Positions 1 to 8,679 of a DNA stretch of 64,000 bases are shown here, piece after piece (the stretch's first letter is position 1; each line of letters starts with the position of its first letter). Source of the stretch: Mycolicibacterium flavescens (GTDB lineage Bacteria > Actinomycetota > Actinomycetes > Mycobacteriales > Mycobacteriaceae); assembly GCF_001722335.1 (NCBI RefSeq), contig NZ_MIHA01000008.1:185401-249400 (forward strand), in the 5' to 3' direction. The notes under the pieces were generated by a model that worked only from the letters and a program-made list of their open reading frames with translations, was not told the origin of the DNA and did not search any database. The translations under genes were made by a program, and so were the position numbers.

Positions 1-1
1 C

Positions 2-874
2 GGCGCGTTCGACGTCGCACTGGTGGTGGGCGCCGACAAGCTGCGGGACACCACGTCGCGCAACATGCTGTGGGAGTGGGAGGCGATGGCCCGCGACATG
101 GCCTGGGACTACCCGCTGGGGGTGGTTTCACCGGCCGGATTCGCCTTGCATGTGCGGCGGTACCTGCACGAATCGCCCGCTACCCGTGAGCACCTTGCGA
201 TGATCGCGGTCAAAAACCACCGGCACGGCGTGAACAATCCCAAAGCCCGCTTGCGCTTCGAGATCACGGTCGAACAGGCCCTCGCGGCGCCGATCGTGGT
301 CACCCCGTTCGGGCTTTACGACTGCGCGCCCCAGAGCGACGGGGCCGCCGCGTTGGTGCTGGCCGCCGAAGACGCCGTCGACCGGTTCACCGACCGGCCG
401 GTCTGGATCCGCGGTGTGGGTCTGGGCCTGGACTCGGTGATGCATCAGCACAAGGCCGACATGACGACGATGCCGGCCACGACGCGCGCCGCCAAGCAGG
501 CCTTCGCGATGGCCGGAATGACGCCGTCGGACGTCGATGTCGCCGAAGTTCACGATTTCTTCACAGGCATCGAGTTGATCAGTTATGAAGATCTCGGATT
601 CGCCGAGCGGTTCGGGGGCCACAAACTCGTCGAAGCGGAAGTCACGACTATCGGCGGGGGGCTGCCCGTGAACCCGAGTGGCGGTTTGAAGGCCAAGGGG
701 CATCCGCCGGGCGCCACCGGCGTCGCACAATGCGTCGAACTGTTCGCCCAACTGCGCGGTGAAGCCGTCAACCAGGTGGACGGCGCGCGGATTGGCCTGG
801 CGCACAATATCGGAGGACCGACAGCAGTGTCGGCAGTCACCATCCTGGAGGGAGTCGGCAATGGCGCAAGCTAG
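2..874 (+). CDS. SCP2/lipid-transfer-type thiolase, C-terminal part (5' end outside window)
   Basis: The frame is open from the left edge, so the N-terminal part with the first catalytic cysteine lies outside the window. The visible part is the second half of a thiolase-fold protein of the SCPx/Ltp class. It has the C-terminal loop NPSGGLKAKGHPPGATG with the usual GHP histidine, and the ending HNIGGPTAVSAVTILE. The loop that reads HDCF in SCP2 thiolases reads HDFF here, so the usual second catalytic cysteine is phenylalanine. The stop codon overlaps the yrbEA start by 14 bp, placing the gene in the same transcript as the Mce importer. A role in thiolytic or related cleavage of a CoA-activated side chain is inferred; the HDFF change leaves true thiolase activity open. 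Confidence 0.85.
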   Translation, partial: GAFDVALVVGADKLRDTTSRNMLWEWEAMARDMAWDYPLGVVSPAGFALHVRRYLHESPATREHLAMIAVKNHRHGVNNPKARLRFEITVEQALAAPIVVTPFGLYDCAPQSDGAAALVLAAEDAVDRFTDRPVWIRGVGLGLDSVMHQHKADMTTMPATTRAAKQAFAMAGMTPSDVDVAEVHDFFTGIELISYEDLGFAERFGGHKLVEAEVTTIGGGLPVNPSGGLKAKGHPPGATGVAQCVELFAQLRGEAVNQVDGARIGLAHNIGGPTAVSAVTILEGVGNGAS

Positions 875-1673
875 CGGACCGGAGCGGTGGTCGGCTGGGC
901 TTCCGCCGTTGCGGAATCTGGCGGGTCCGATGCAGGCGGTCGGGGCGTTGTTCGCGATGTCTGCTGATGCGGTGCGGTATGTGTTCGTGCGCCCGTTTCA
1001 GTGGCGGGAGTTCTTGGAGCAGTGCTGGTTCATTGCTCGGGTGTCGTTGGCGCCGACGTTGTTGGTGGCGATCCCGTTCACGGTGTTGGTGTCGTTCACG
1101 CTCAATATCTTGTTGCGGGAGTTGGGTGCTGCGGATCTGTCGGGGGCGGGGGCGGCGTTTGGTGCGGTCACCCAGGTGGGTCCGATCGTGACGGTGTTGA
1201 TCGTGGCCGGGGCTGGGGCGACGGCGATGTGTGCGGATCTGGGGTCGCGCACGATCCGTGAGGAGATCGACGCGATGGAGGTGCTGGGGATCAACCCGGT
1301 GCAGCGGTTGGTGACCCCGCGGATGTTGGCCTCGGGTCTGGTGGCGTTGTTGCTCAACAGTTTGGTGGTGATCATCGGGATTTTGGGTGGTTATACGTTT
1401 TCGGTGTTCATTCAGGATGTGAATCCGGGGGCGTTCGCGGCGGGGATCACGTTGTTGACCGGGGTGCCCGAGGTGGTGATCTCGTGTGTGAAGGCGGCGT
1501 TGTTCGGGTTGATCGCGGGGTTGGTGGCCTGTTTTCGGGGGTTGACGATTTCTGGTGGTGGGGCCAAGGCGGTGGGTAACGCGGTCAACGAGACGGTGGT
1601 GTACGCGTTCATGGCGTTGTTCGTGATCAACGTGGTCGTCACCGCGATCGGTATCCGGATGACGGCGGGATAA
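861..1673 (+). CDS. yrbEA: YrbE family (MlaE-like) permease A of the mce operon
   Basis: This is an integral membrane permease of the MlaE/YrbE family, about 270 residues with five or six hydrophobic segments. The family forms the ABC-type transmembrane core of Mce lipid importers. The conserved stretch TIREEIDAMEVLGINPVQRLVTPR (approx. residues 130-155) is the family signature thought to contact the Mkl ATPase. The ATG at 861 is chosen because GGAGGGAG lies 6 nt upstream and the family N-terminus fits; it overlaps the thiolase stop. The gene uses many T- or TTG/GGT-type codons, unlike the C-ending bias of its neighbours. yrbEB follows after 12 bp. No ATPase gene is in the window, as is usual because one unlinked Mkl serves all mce loci. 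Confidence 0.93.
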   Translation: MAQASGPERWSAGLPPLRNLAGPMQAVGALFAMSADAVRYVFVRPFQWREFLEQCWFIARVSLAPTLLVAIPFTVLVSFTLNILLRELGAADLSGAGAAFGAVTQVGPIVTVLIVAGAGATAMCADLGSRTIREEIDAMEVLGINPVQRLVTPRMLASGLVALLLNSLVVIIGILGGYTFSVFIQDVNPGAFAAGITLLTGVPEVVISCVKAALFGLIAGLVACFRGLTISGGGAKAVGNAVNETVVYAFMALFVINVVVTAIGIRMTAG

Positions 1674-1685
1674 CGGGGAGCGACC

Positions 1686-2543
1686 ATGGGAACTCTGGCA
1701 GTCCTGCGCAGCACCTACCCGCGGTTGACGCGGGGTGCACGCCGACCGGTCGATCTGCTCAGCCGGATCGGCGACCACATGCTGTTCTACCTGCGGGCGT
1801 TGGCGGGGGTGCCGCATGCGGCGATGCATTTCCGCAAGGAGATCGTGCGGTTGATCGCCGAGATCTCCATGGGTGCGGGCACGTTGGCGATGATCGGTGG
1901 CACGGTCGCGATCGTCGGGTTCTTGACGTTGGCGGCCGGTGGCACGTTGGCGGTGCAGGGGTATTCGTCGCTCGGTGACATCGGGATCGAGGCGCTGACC
2001 GGGTTTTTGGCGGCGTTCATCAACGTGCGGATCGCCGCGCCGGTGGTGGCCGGGATCGGGTTGGCCGCGACCTTCGGTGCCGGGGTGACCGCGCAGCTGG
2101 GCGCGATGCGCATCAACGAGGAGATCGACGCGCTGGAATCCATGGCGATTAGGCCGGTGGAGTATCTGGTGTCCACGCGCATCGTGGCCGGGATGGTGGC
2201 GATCACCCCGCTGTATTCGATCGCGGTGATCTTGTCGTTCGTGGCGTCGCAGTTCACCACGGTGGTGTTGTTCGGCCAATCCGGTGGCCTGTATGACCAC
2301 TACTTCGACACCTTCTTGAACCCGATCGACCTGTTGTGGTCGTTCCTGCAGGCGGTGCTGATGGCGATCACGATCCTGTTGATCCACACCTACTTCGGCT
2401 ACTTCGCCTCCGGCGGACCGTCCGGGGTCGGGGTCGCGGTCGGCAACGCGGTGCGCACCTCCCTGGTCGTCGTCGTGTCGGTCACCCTGCTGGTGTCACT
2501 GTCGATCTACGGCTCCAACGGCAACTTCAACCTCTCGGGATAA
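1686..2543 (+). CDS. yrbEB: YrbE family (MlaE-like) permease B of the mce operon
   Basis: This is the second MlaE/YrbE permease subunit, 285 residues, expected to pair with YrbEA in the inner membrane. The signature INEEIDALESMAIRPVEYLV occurs near residue 145 and is followed by hydrophobic helices to the C-terminus. It begins 12 bp after yrbEA and ends 6 bp before mceA, so co-transcription is certain in practice. The first two thirds share the G/T-rich codon use of yrbEA, whereas the last part returns to the C-ending bias of the mce genes. That pattern could come from recombination between yrbE paralogues, which is inference. Confidence 0.93.
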   Translation: MGTLAVLRSTYPRLTRGARRPVDLLSRIGDHMLFYLRALAGVPHAAMHFRKEIVRLIAEISMGAGTLAMIGGTVAIVGFLTLAAGGTLAVQGYSSLGDIGIEALTGFLAAFINVRIAAPVVAGIGLAATFGAGVTAQLGAMRINEEIDALESMAIRPVEYLVSTRIVAGMVAITPLYSIAVILSFVASQFTTVVLFGQSGGLYDHYFDTFLNPIDLLWSFLQAVLMAITILLIHTYFGYFASGGPSGVGVAVGNAVRTSLVVVVSVTLLVSLSIYGSNGNFNLSG

Positions 2544-2549
2544 GGGCGC

Positions 2550-3746
2550 ATGAACAGCAATGTGGTTCGCCCCTTGACGGGTCTGGGCCTGGTGGTGACC
2601 ATCGGTCTGATCATCGCGCTGGCCATCAGCCTGTTCCGGGGTGACTGGGCCGACACGGTTCCGGTGACCGTGATCTCCGACCGGGCCGGTCTGGTGATGA
2701 ACCCCGACGCCAAGGTCAGGATGCGCGGCGTCCAGGTCGGGCAGGTCGAGTCGATCAAGGAGCGCCCGGACGGCACCGCCGAACTCAACCTCGCGATGGA
2801 TCGCGGTGCGCTACACCTCATTCCGGACAACGTCTCGGTCGACATCACGTCGTCGACGGTCTTCGGTGCCAAGTTCGTCCAGATGAAGGCGCCGCAGAAC
2901 CCGTCGGCCCAGACCCTGCGGGCCGGCCAGGTGATCCAAAGCCAGCACGTCACCATCGAGGTCAACACGGTGTTCCAGCAGCTCGTCCAGGTGCTGGACA
3001 AGATCGACCCGGCCAAGCTGAACCAGACCCTCGGCGCCATCGCCACCGCCTTCAACGGCCGCGGTGAGCAGTTCGGCAAAACGCTGGTCGACTTCAACGA
3101 GCTGCTCGCCAAGATCGAACCCAGCCTGCCCAATCTGGCGCACGACATCGAGGCCGCGGTGCCCACGTTCAGCGCCTACGGCGACGCCGCCGGTGACCTG
3201 ATGTCGACGATCCGCAGCACGACCGAGGTGAGCAACTCGATCGTCGACCAACAGCACCAACTCGACGAATTCCTGGTCAGTGCAATCGGTCTGGCTGACC
3301 TCGGTAATGAGGTGATCGGCGGCAACAAGGACGCGCTGGCCGAGGTGACCCACCTGCTGGTGCCGACCGTCGAGATGCTCAGCACATACCGCAAATCGCT
3401 GTGGTGCGGCATCGGAGGGCTGGTGCCGTTCTCCAAGTCCGCTCCGCAGTACTCCGGGATCATCGTCAGCGCCGGCCTGACCATGGGCGTCGAGCGCTAC
3501 CGGTATCCACGCGACCTGCCCAAGGTCGCGGCGAAGAGCGGTGGCGCCGACTTCTGCGATGAACTCGGACTGCCCGAGATGCCACCCGAGTTCGTGCCGC
3601 CGATGATCGTCGGCGACGTCGGCAGCAACCCCAACCAATACGGCAACGCCGGAATCCTGCTCAACTCTGAGGGCCTCAAGAACTGGCTGTTCGGGCCGCT
3701 CGACGGACCGCCGCGCAACACCGCGCAGATCGGAATGCCGGGATGA
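2550..3746 (+). CDS. mceA: MCE family protein MceA
   Basis: This is the first of six MCE-domain subunits, 398 residues. It has an N-terminal membrane anchor (approx. residues 8-28), then the MlaD/MCE domain (approx. 38-115; motif VRMRGVQVGQVESI), then a long helical region (approx. 130-260) and a C-terminal domain with two cysteines. Mce subunits are thought to form a periplasmic hexameric tube that carries hydrophobic substrates from the outer mycomembrane to the YrbE pore. The ATG lies 6 bp after yrbEB. The mce locus number (mce1-4 or other) cannot be assigned by eye, and the neighbouring genes do not match the classical mce4 cholesterol locus. Confidence 0.93.
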   Translation: MNSNVVRPLTGLGLVVTIGLIIALAISLFRGDWADTVPVTVISDRAGLVMNPDAKVRMRGVQVGQVESIKERPDGTAELNLAMDRGALHLIPDNVSVDITSSTVFGAKFVQMKAPQNPSAQTLRAGQVIQSQHVTIEVNTVFQQLVQVLDKIDPAKLNQTLGAIATAFNGRGEQFGKTLVDFNELLAKIEPSLPNLAHDIEAAVPTFSAYGDAAGDLMSTIRSTTEVSNSIVDQQHQLDEFLVSAIGLADLGNEVIGGNKDALAEVTHLLVPTVEMLSTYRKSLWCGIGGLVPFSKSAPQYSGIIVSAGLTMGVERYRYPRDLPKVAAKSGGADFCDELGLPEMPPEFVPPMIVGDVGSNPNQYGNAGILLNSEGLKNWLFGPLDGPPRNTAQIGMPG

Positions 3747-4768
3747 CACGATCAACAGGAACCCTGATCAAGTTCAGCATCTTCGGGTTGGTGATGGCGC
3801 TGCTGACCGCCTTCCTGTTCGTCGTCTTCAGCGAGACCAGAACCGGTTCTACCGAGGGCTATTCGGCGGTCTTCCAGGATGCCTCCCGGTTGAAGGAAGG
3901 CGACAGCGTCCGCATCGCCGGCATCCGGGTCGGCACGGTGAAAAGCGTCTCGCTGCAGGCCGACAGGAAAGTCCTCGTCGAGTTCGACGCCGACACCAAG
4001 ACGAAGCTGACGACAGGGACCAAGGCCGCGATCCGGTATCTCAACCTGGTCGGGGACCGCTATCTCGAGTTGATCGACACCCCGGATTCGGTGAAGATCC
4101 TGCCGGTCGGCGCGCAGATTCCCGTCGAACGGACCGCTCCCGCACTGGATCTCGACCTGTTGCTCGGTGGGCTCAAACCCGTCATCCAGGGACTCAATCC
4201 TGAAGATGTCAACGGGCTGACCAGCTCGCTGATCCAGATTCTGCAGGGGCAGGGCGGCACCCTCGAATCGCTGCTGTCGAAATCGTCGTCGTTCACGAAC
4301 TCGCTGGCCGACAACAACGAGGTCGTCGAGCAGCTGATCGACAACCTGCGCACCACGCTCGACACCCTGTCCCAGGACGGCGAGGAGTTTTCCGGCGCCA
4401 TCGACCGGCTGGATCAACTGGTCAAGGGACTGGCCGACGACCGCGACCCCATTGGCGCCGCGATCGATGCGCTCGACAACGGAACCACCTCCCTGGCCGA
4501 CCTTCTCAGCCGCGGCCGGGCACCGCTGAACGAGAGCGTCGACCAGTTGGCGCGGCTCGCCCCGCTGGTCAACACCGACCTCGAGCGGCTGGACGCCACC
4601 ATCCAGCGCCTGCCCGAGATCTACCGCAAGCTGGCACGCGTCGGGTCCTACGGTGCCTTCTTCCCGTACTACATCTGCGGTGTGACGTTCCGTGCCAGCG
4701 ATCTCGAGGGTCGCACCGTGGTGTTCCCGTGGATTCGGCAAGAAACGGGAAGGTGTGTGGACGAGTAA
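3743..4768 (+). CDS. mceB: MCE family protein MceB
   Basis: MCE subunit B, 341 residues. It has a membrane anchor at approx. residues 10-30, an MCE domain at approx. 38-115 with VRIAGIRVGTVKSV, and a helical coiled-coil region rich in Leu, Asp and Ser to about residue 300. The ATG overlaps the mceA stop (ATGA), which indicates translational coupling. The protein has a short cysteine-containing end (YYICG near residue 312) and lacks the Pro-rich tail seen in later subunits of this operon. It is expected to sit in the periplasm as part of the hetero-oligomeric Mce tube. Confidence 0.92.
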   Translation: MTRSTGTLIKFSIFGLVMALLTAFLFVVFSETRTGSTEGYSAVFQDASRLKEGDSVRIAGIRVGTVKSVSLQADRKVLVEFDADTKTKLTTGTKAAIRYLNLVGDRYLELIDTPDSVKILPVGAQIPVERTAPALDLDLLLGGLKPVIQGLNPEDVNGLTSSLIQILQGQGGTLESLLSKSSSFTNSLADNNEVVEQLIDNLRTTLDTLSQDGEEFSGAIDRLDQLVKGLADDRDPIGAAIDALDNGTTSLADLLSRGRAPLNESVDQLARLAPLVNTDLERLDATIQRLPEIYRKLARVGSYGAFFPYYICGVTFRASDLEGRTVVFPWIRQETGRCVDE

Positions 4769-5871
4769 TGCTGAAATACCGTGGTGCTCAGTTGATGCGG
4801 GCCGGTTTCATCGGCGTCGTCCTCATCGTCCTGGTGATCACCGTCGGGCTCCAGCCCGAGCGGCTGCTGTCCTGGGCCACCTCGCTGCGGTACCAGGCGC
4901 TGTTCACCGAAGCGGGCGGGATCACCGTCGGCAACGACGTGACGGTGTCGGGTATCAAGGTCGGGTCGGTCTCATCAGTGGAACTGGTCAACGGTGATGC
5001 CCTGGTCGGCTTCACCATCGACGGCAAATACGCGCTGGGATCGGACACCACCGCGCACATCCGGACCGGCACCCTGCTCGGCGAGCGGGTGCTGGCGTTG
5101 GAATCGGACGGCAGCGGCACGCTCGATCGCAGCGAGACGATCCCGACGTCGCGGACGTCGTCGCCGTACTCGCTGACCGACGCGGTCAGCGACCTGACCG
5201 CCAACACCGCGGCCACCGACACCGGCAACCTGAACGAGTCACTGGACACGCTGGCGGCCACCCTCGATCAGGTTGCGCCCCAGTTAGGGCCGACGTTCGA
5301 CGGGCTCTCGCGGCTGTCGACGTCGTTGAACAACCGCAACCAGAGCCTGGCCGAACTGCTGCGCACCGCAAGCGATGTGACCGGGATCTTCGCCGAGCGC
5401 AGCCAGCAGGTCAACCAGCTGATCCTCAACTCCAACGACCTGCTTGCGGTGCTCAACGAGCGGCGGTACGCGATCACCAGCCTGCTGCAGGCGACCTCGG
5501 CGGTGTCCCAGGAGCTGACCGGGCTGGTCGCCGACAACGAAAAGGAGTTGGCGCCGGCGCTGGAGCACCTGAACACGGTCACCGCGATGCTGGAGAAGAA
5601 CCGCGACAACCTCGCCAAGATGCTGCCCGGCGCGGCCAAGTACTACCTGACCCAGGGTGAAATCGTGGCCAACGGTGCGTACTACAACGCGCTGGTCCCG
5701 AACCTGACGTTCGCCCAGATCCTGCAGCCGTTCTTCGACTACGCGTTCGGTTTCCGGCGCGGCACCGACGCCGGCCAGCCGCCGGACCAGGCCGGCCCGC
5801 GGGCCGAACTTCCCCTCCCCGTCAACGGCATTCCGCAGCCAGGAGATCTTCCCAATGATGGCAACCCGTAA
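4768..5871 (+). CDS. mceC: MCE family protein MceC
   Basis: MCE subunit C, 367 residues from the ATG at 4768, which overlaps the mceB stop as TAATG. An upstream in-frame GTG exists, but it would place 13 charged residues before the typical MLKYRGAQLMRAGFIG start. A single transmembrane anchor spans approx. residues 10-30, the MCE domain (VTVSGIKVGSVSSV) approx. 40-110, and helical segments follow to about residue 330. The tail is Pro-rich. It overlaps mceD by 17 bp. Role as for the other Mce subunits: substrate channel between the envelope layers. Confidence 0.92.
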   Translation: MLKYRGAQLMRAGFIGVVLIVLVITVGLQPERLLSWATSLRYQALFTEAGGITVGNDVTVSGIKVGSVSSVELVNGDALVGFTIDGKYALGSDTTAHIRTGTLLGERVLALESDGSGTLDRSETIPTSRTSSPYSLTDAVSDLTANTAATDTGNLNESLDTLAATLDQVAPQLGPTFDGLSRLSTSLNNRNQSLAELLRTASDVTGIFAERSQQVNQLILNSNDLLAVLNERRYAITSLLQATSAVSQELTGLVADNEKELAPALEHLNTVTAMLEKNRDNLAKMLPGAAKYYLTQGEIVANGAYYNALVPNLTFAQILQPFFDYAFGFRRGTDAGQPPDQAGPRAELPLPVNGIPQPGDLPNDGNP

Positions 5872-7351
5872 GCGGATGGTGGCCGGCACGGCGATCCTGC
5901 TGGCCATCGGTCTGGTCGCCGGCGCCGCCGTCCTGGTGCGCCAGGTGTTCTTCGGGCCGACCACGATCACCGCGTATTTCCCGACCGCCACCGCGATCTA
6001 CCCGGGCGACGAGGTCCGAGTGTCGGGTGTGCAGGTCGGCACGATCGAGGCGATCACCCCCGAGGGCACGCAGACCAAAATGGTCCTCAAGGTCGACCGC
6101 GGTGTGCCCGTGCCCGCGGACGCCAAGGCGATCATCGTCGCGCAGAACCTGGTCGCCGCGCGGTACGTGCAGCTCACCCCCGCCTACCGCAACGGCGACG
6201 GACCGACAATGGCCGACGGCGCGGTGATCCCGAGCGACCGGACCGCGGTGCCGGTCGAGTGGGACGAGGTCAAGACACAACTGCTGCGTCTGTCAGACGA
6301 ATTGGGCCCGAAGACCGGCGTGTCGGACACGTCGGTGTCGCGGTTCATCGACAGCGCCGCCAACGCGATGGGCGGCAACGGAGAGAAGCTGCGCCAGACG
6401 CTGTCCCAACTGTCCGGTGTGGCAAGGATTTTCGCCGAGGGCAGCGGCAACATCGTCGACATCATCAAGAACCTGCAGGTGTTCGTCTCCGCGCTGCGTG
6501 ACAGCAAGGAGCAGATCGTGCTGTTCCAGAACCGGCTGGCGACCCTAACCAGTGTCATCAACGACAGCCGCTCCGATCTCGACGGTGCGCTGAGCAACCT
6601 GTCGGTCGCAGTCGGCGAAGTCCAGCGGTTCGTCGTCGGAAGCCGCGACCAGACGACCGAGCAGGTTCAACGGTTGGGCAGCCTGCTCCAAATCCTCGTG
6701 GACAACAAGATGGCGCTCGAGAACGTCCTGCACATCACCCCGAACGCGATCGCGAACTTCCAGAACATCTACTACCCCAACGGCGGATCGGTGACCGGTG
6801 CGTTCTCGATCGTCAACTTCAACAGCCCGGTGCAGATGTTCTGCGGCATGATCGGCGCCGTCGCCAATGCGACAGGGCCCGAGACCGCCAAACTGTGCGC
6901 ACAGTATCTCGGTCCGGTACTGCGCCTGCTCAACTTCAACAACGTCCCGCTGCCGATCAATGCGTACCTGCGTCCCGCGGTCAGCCCGGACAGGATCATC
7001 TACACCGATCCCAAGCTCGCGCCTGGCGGCAGCGGACCCGGCGATGCGCCCGAACCGGCGCCGTCGGTGTCCGCCTACACCGGTGCCGGTGACGTTCCGC
7101 CGCCGCCGGGGTGGAACGCGCCCCCCGGGCCTCCGGGGTTGTACAAGCCCGACGACGACGGGCCGGCAATACCGTCGCCGGCTCTGTTCCCGGGCGCGCC
7201 GATCCCCGGTCCGCCGAACGTGATCAGCGACCTGCCTTCTCAACCGCAGACGGTCGAGGGGATGTTGCTGCCACCGACTCCGGCGCCGGCCGCCGCCCCG
7301 GTGGACCCGAACGCACCGCTGTTGCCTGCCGAAGGGGCGCCGCCAGCATGA
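5855..7351 (+). CDS. mceD: MCE family protein MceD
   Basis: MCE subunit D, 498 residues. AGGAG at 5841-5845 lies 9 nt before the chosen ATG at 5855; a second ATG follows directly. It has an N-terminal anchor at approx. residues 9-30, an MCE domain at approx. 38-115 (VRVSGVQVGTIEAI), a helical middle to about residue 330, and a long Pro/Gly/Ala-rich tail of about 120 residues. Such tails are common in mycobacterial MceC, MceD and MceF proteins and are probably extended in the periplasm. It overlaps the 3' end of mceC and the start of mceE (ATGA). Confidence 0.92.
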   Translation: MMATRKRMVAGTAILLAIGLVAGAAVLVRQVFFGPTTITAYFPTATAIYPGDEVRVSGVQVGTIEAITPEGTQTKMVLKVDRGVPVPADAKAIIVAQNLVAARYVQLTPAYRNGDGPTMADGAVIPSDRTAVPVEWDEVKTQLLRLSDELGPKTGVSDTSVSRFIDSAANAMGGNGEKLRQTLSQLSGVARIFAEGSGNIVDIIKNLQVFVSALRDSKEQIVLFQNRLATLTSVINDSRSDLDGALSNLSVAVGEVQRFVVGSRDQTTEQVQRLGSLLQILVDNKMALENVLHITPNAIANFQNIYYPNGGSVTGAFSIVNFNSPVQMFCGMIGAVANATGPETAKLCAQYLGPVLRLLNFNNVPLPINAYLRPAVSPDRIIYTDPKLAPGGSGPGDAPEPAPSVSAYTGAGDVPPPPGWNAPPGPPGLYKPDDDGPAIPSPALFPGAPIPGPPNVISDLPSQPQTVEGMLLPPTPAPAAAPVDPNAPLLPAEGAPPA

Positions 7352-8679
7352 TCTGTGGTCACGTGAAGAAGTTGGCGGTCGCCGGTGTGAGCCTGGCGGT
7401 GACGCTGACCGGGTGCTCGTTCCAAGGGGTCAATTCGCTGCCGCTGCCCGGCGCGGTCGGGCGCGGCCCGGACGCGGCCATCTACCATGTGCAGGTCGCC
7501 AATGTCGCGACCCTGGAAGCGAATTCGCCGGTGCTCATCGACGACGTCGTGGTGGGCAGCGTCCGGAAGATGACCGTCGACAACTGGCATGCCGACGTCG
7601 AGATCTCGGTGAAGCCCGACGTCGCCGTCCCCGGCAACGCTGTCGCGACGGTCGGCCAGACCAGTCTGCTCGGATCGATGCACCTGGCGCTCAACCCGCC
7701 GCTGGGCGAGAAGCCCGACGGCCGGCTGCAACCGGGCGCCACGATCCCGTTGAGCGACTCGTCAACCTACCCGTCCACCGAACGCACGCTGTCGTCGCTG
7801 GCGACGGTGGTCAACGGTGGGGGACTGGGCCAGATCGGCGACATCATCCACAACTTCAACACCGCGCTCTCGGGTCGGGAACCGCAGATTCGCGAGCTGC
7901 TGACCCGGCTCGACAATTTCGTCGGGATCCTTGATGGGCAGCGCGACAACATCATCGCCTCGATCGAGCAACTCAACCGCGTCGCGGGCACGTTCGCCGG
8001 TCAGCGCGAAGACATCAACCGCGCGCTGCGCGACATTCCGCCGGCCCTGGATGTGCTCATCAAGGAGCGGCCGAGGCTGACCACCGCACTTGATCGGCTC
8101 GGCCGGTTCGGCGACACCGCAGCGGATCTGGTCAACGAAGCCGGTGACGACCTGGTGAAGGATCTGGAGAACCTGGGACCGGTGCTCGGGGCGCTCGCCG
8201 ACGTCGGGCCCGACCTCAACCTGGCGCTGTTGTGGGCGACGGCGTTCCCGTACGGTCCGACGTTCGCCGACCGGATCACCAGGGGTGATTACATCAACCT
8301 GTTCGCGACGTTCGACCTGACCTACCCGCGGCTGAAGAAGACCATCCTGCTGGGCACACGGTGGGGCGACGAGAATGCGAAACTGATTCCGGCGCCCGGC
8401 GATCCGTACTTCCTGAACTATTCGTACAACCCGATGAGCCTCGGGGTGGCGCCGCCACCGGACACCGCCCCGCCGGAGGGCAACCCGCCGCCGGGCACGG
8501 CGCCTCTGTTTCCGGCGGCCGGCCCGCTGCTGCCGGTCAAGCCACCGCCCCCGGCAGCGCCGTGGCTGCCGCAGGCCAAGGCGATCACGTCGTCTCAGAT
8601 CTTCGCGGGACCGTACGGGCCGGACGCGCCACCGGCGCCGCCGGCGGAGGTTGCACCGACTCCGGGAGGCGGTGGCTGA
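7348..8679 (+). CDS. mceE: MCE family lipoprotein MceE
   Basis: This is the lipoprotein subunit of the Mce complex, 443 residues. The ATG at 7348 overlaps the mceD stop and gives a type II signal peptide with lipobox LTGC and a lipidated Cys23. An MCE domain follows at approx. residues 50-125 (VLIDDVVVGSVRKM), then long helices, and a Pro-rich C-terminus of about 80 residues. MceE-type subunits (LprK/LprL/LprM/LprN family) are the only lipid-anchored member of each Mce set. A start further upstream in the same frame would bury the lipobox and is rejected. Confidence 0.93.
   Translation: MICGHVKKLAVAGVSLAVTLTGCSFQGVNSLPLPGAVGRGPDAAIYHVQVANVATLEANSPVLIDDVVVGSVRKMTVDNWHADVEISVKPDVAVPGNAVATVGQTSLLGSMHLALNPPLGEKPDGRLQPGATIPLSDSSTYPSTERTLSSLATVVNGGGLGQIGDIIHNFNTALSGREPQIRELLTRLDNFVGILDGQRDNIIASIEQLNRVAGTFAGQREDINRALRDIPPALDVLIKERPRLTTALDRLGRFGDTAADLVNEAGDDLVKDLENLGPVLGALADVGPDLNLALLWATAFPYGPTFADRITRGDYINLFATFDLTYPRLKKTILLGTRWGDENAKLIPAPGDPYFLNYSYNPMSLGVAPPPDTAPPEGNPPPGTAPLFPAAGPLLPVKPPPPAAPWLPQAKAITSSQIFAGPYGPDAPPAPPAEVAPTPGGGG

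Noticed and set aside
837..2387. A 516-residue open frame on the minus strand opposite yrbEA/yrbEB
   Set aside because: Its composition (Arg/Gln/His/Asp) has no domain pattern; it arises from the G/T-rich codons of the permease genes on the other strand.
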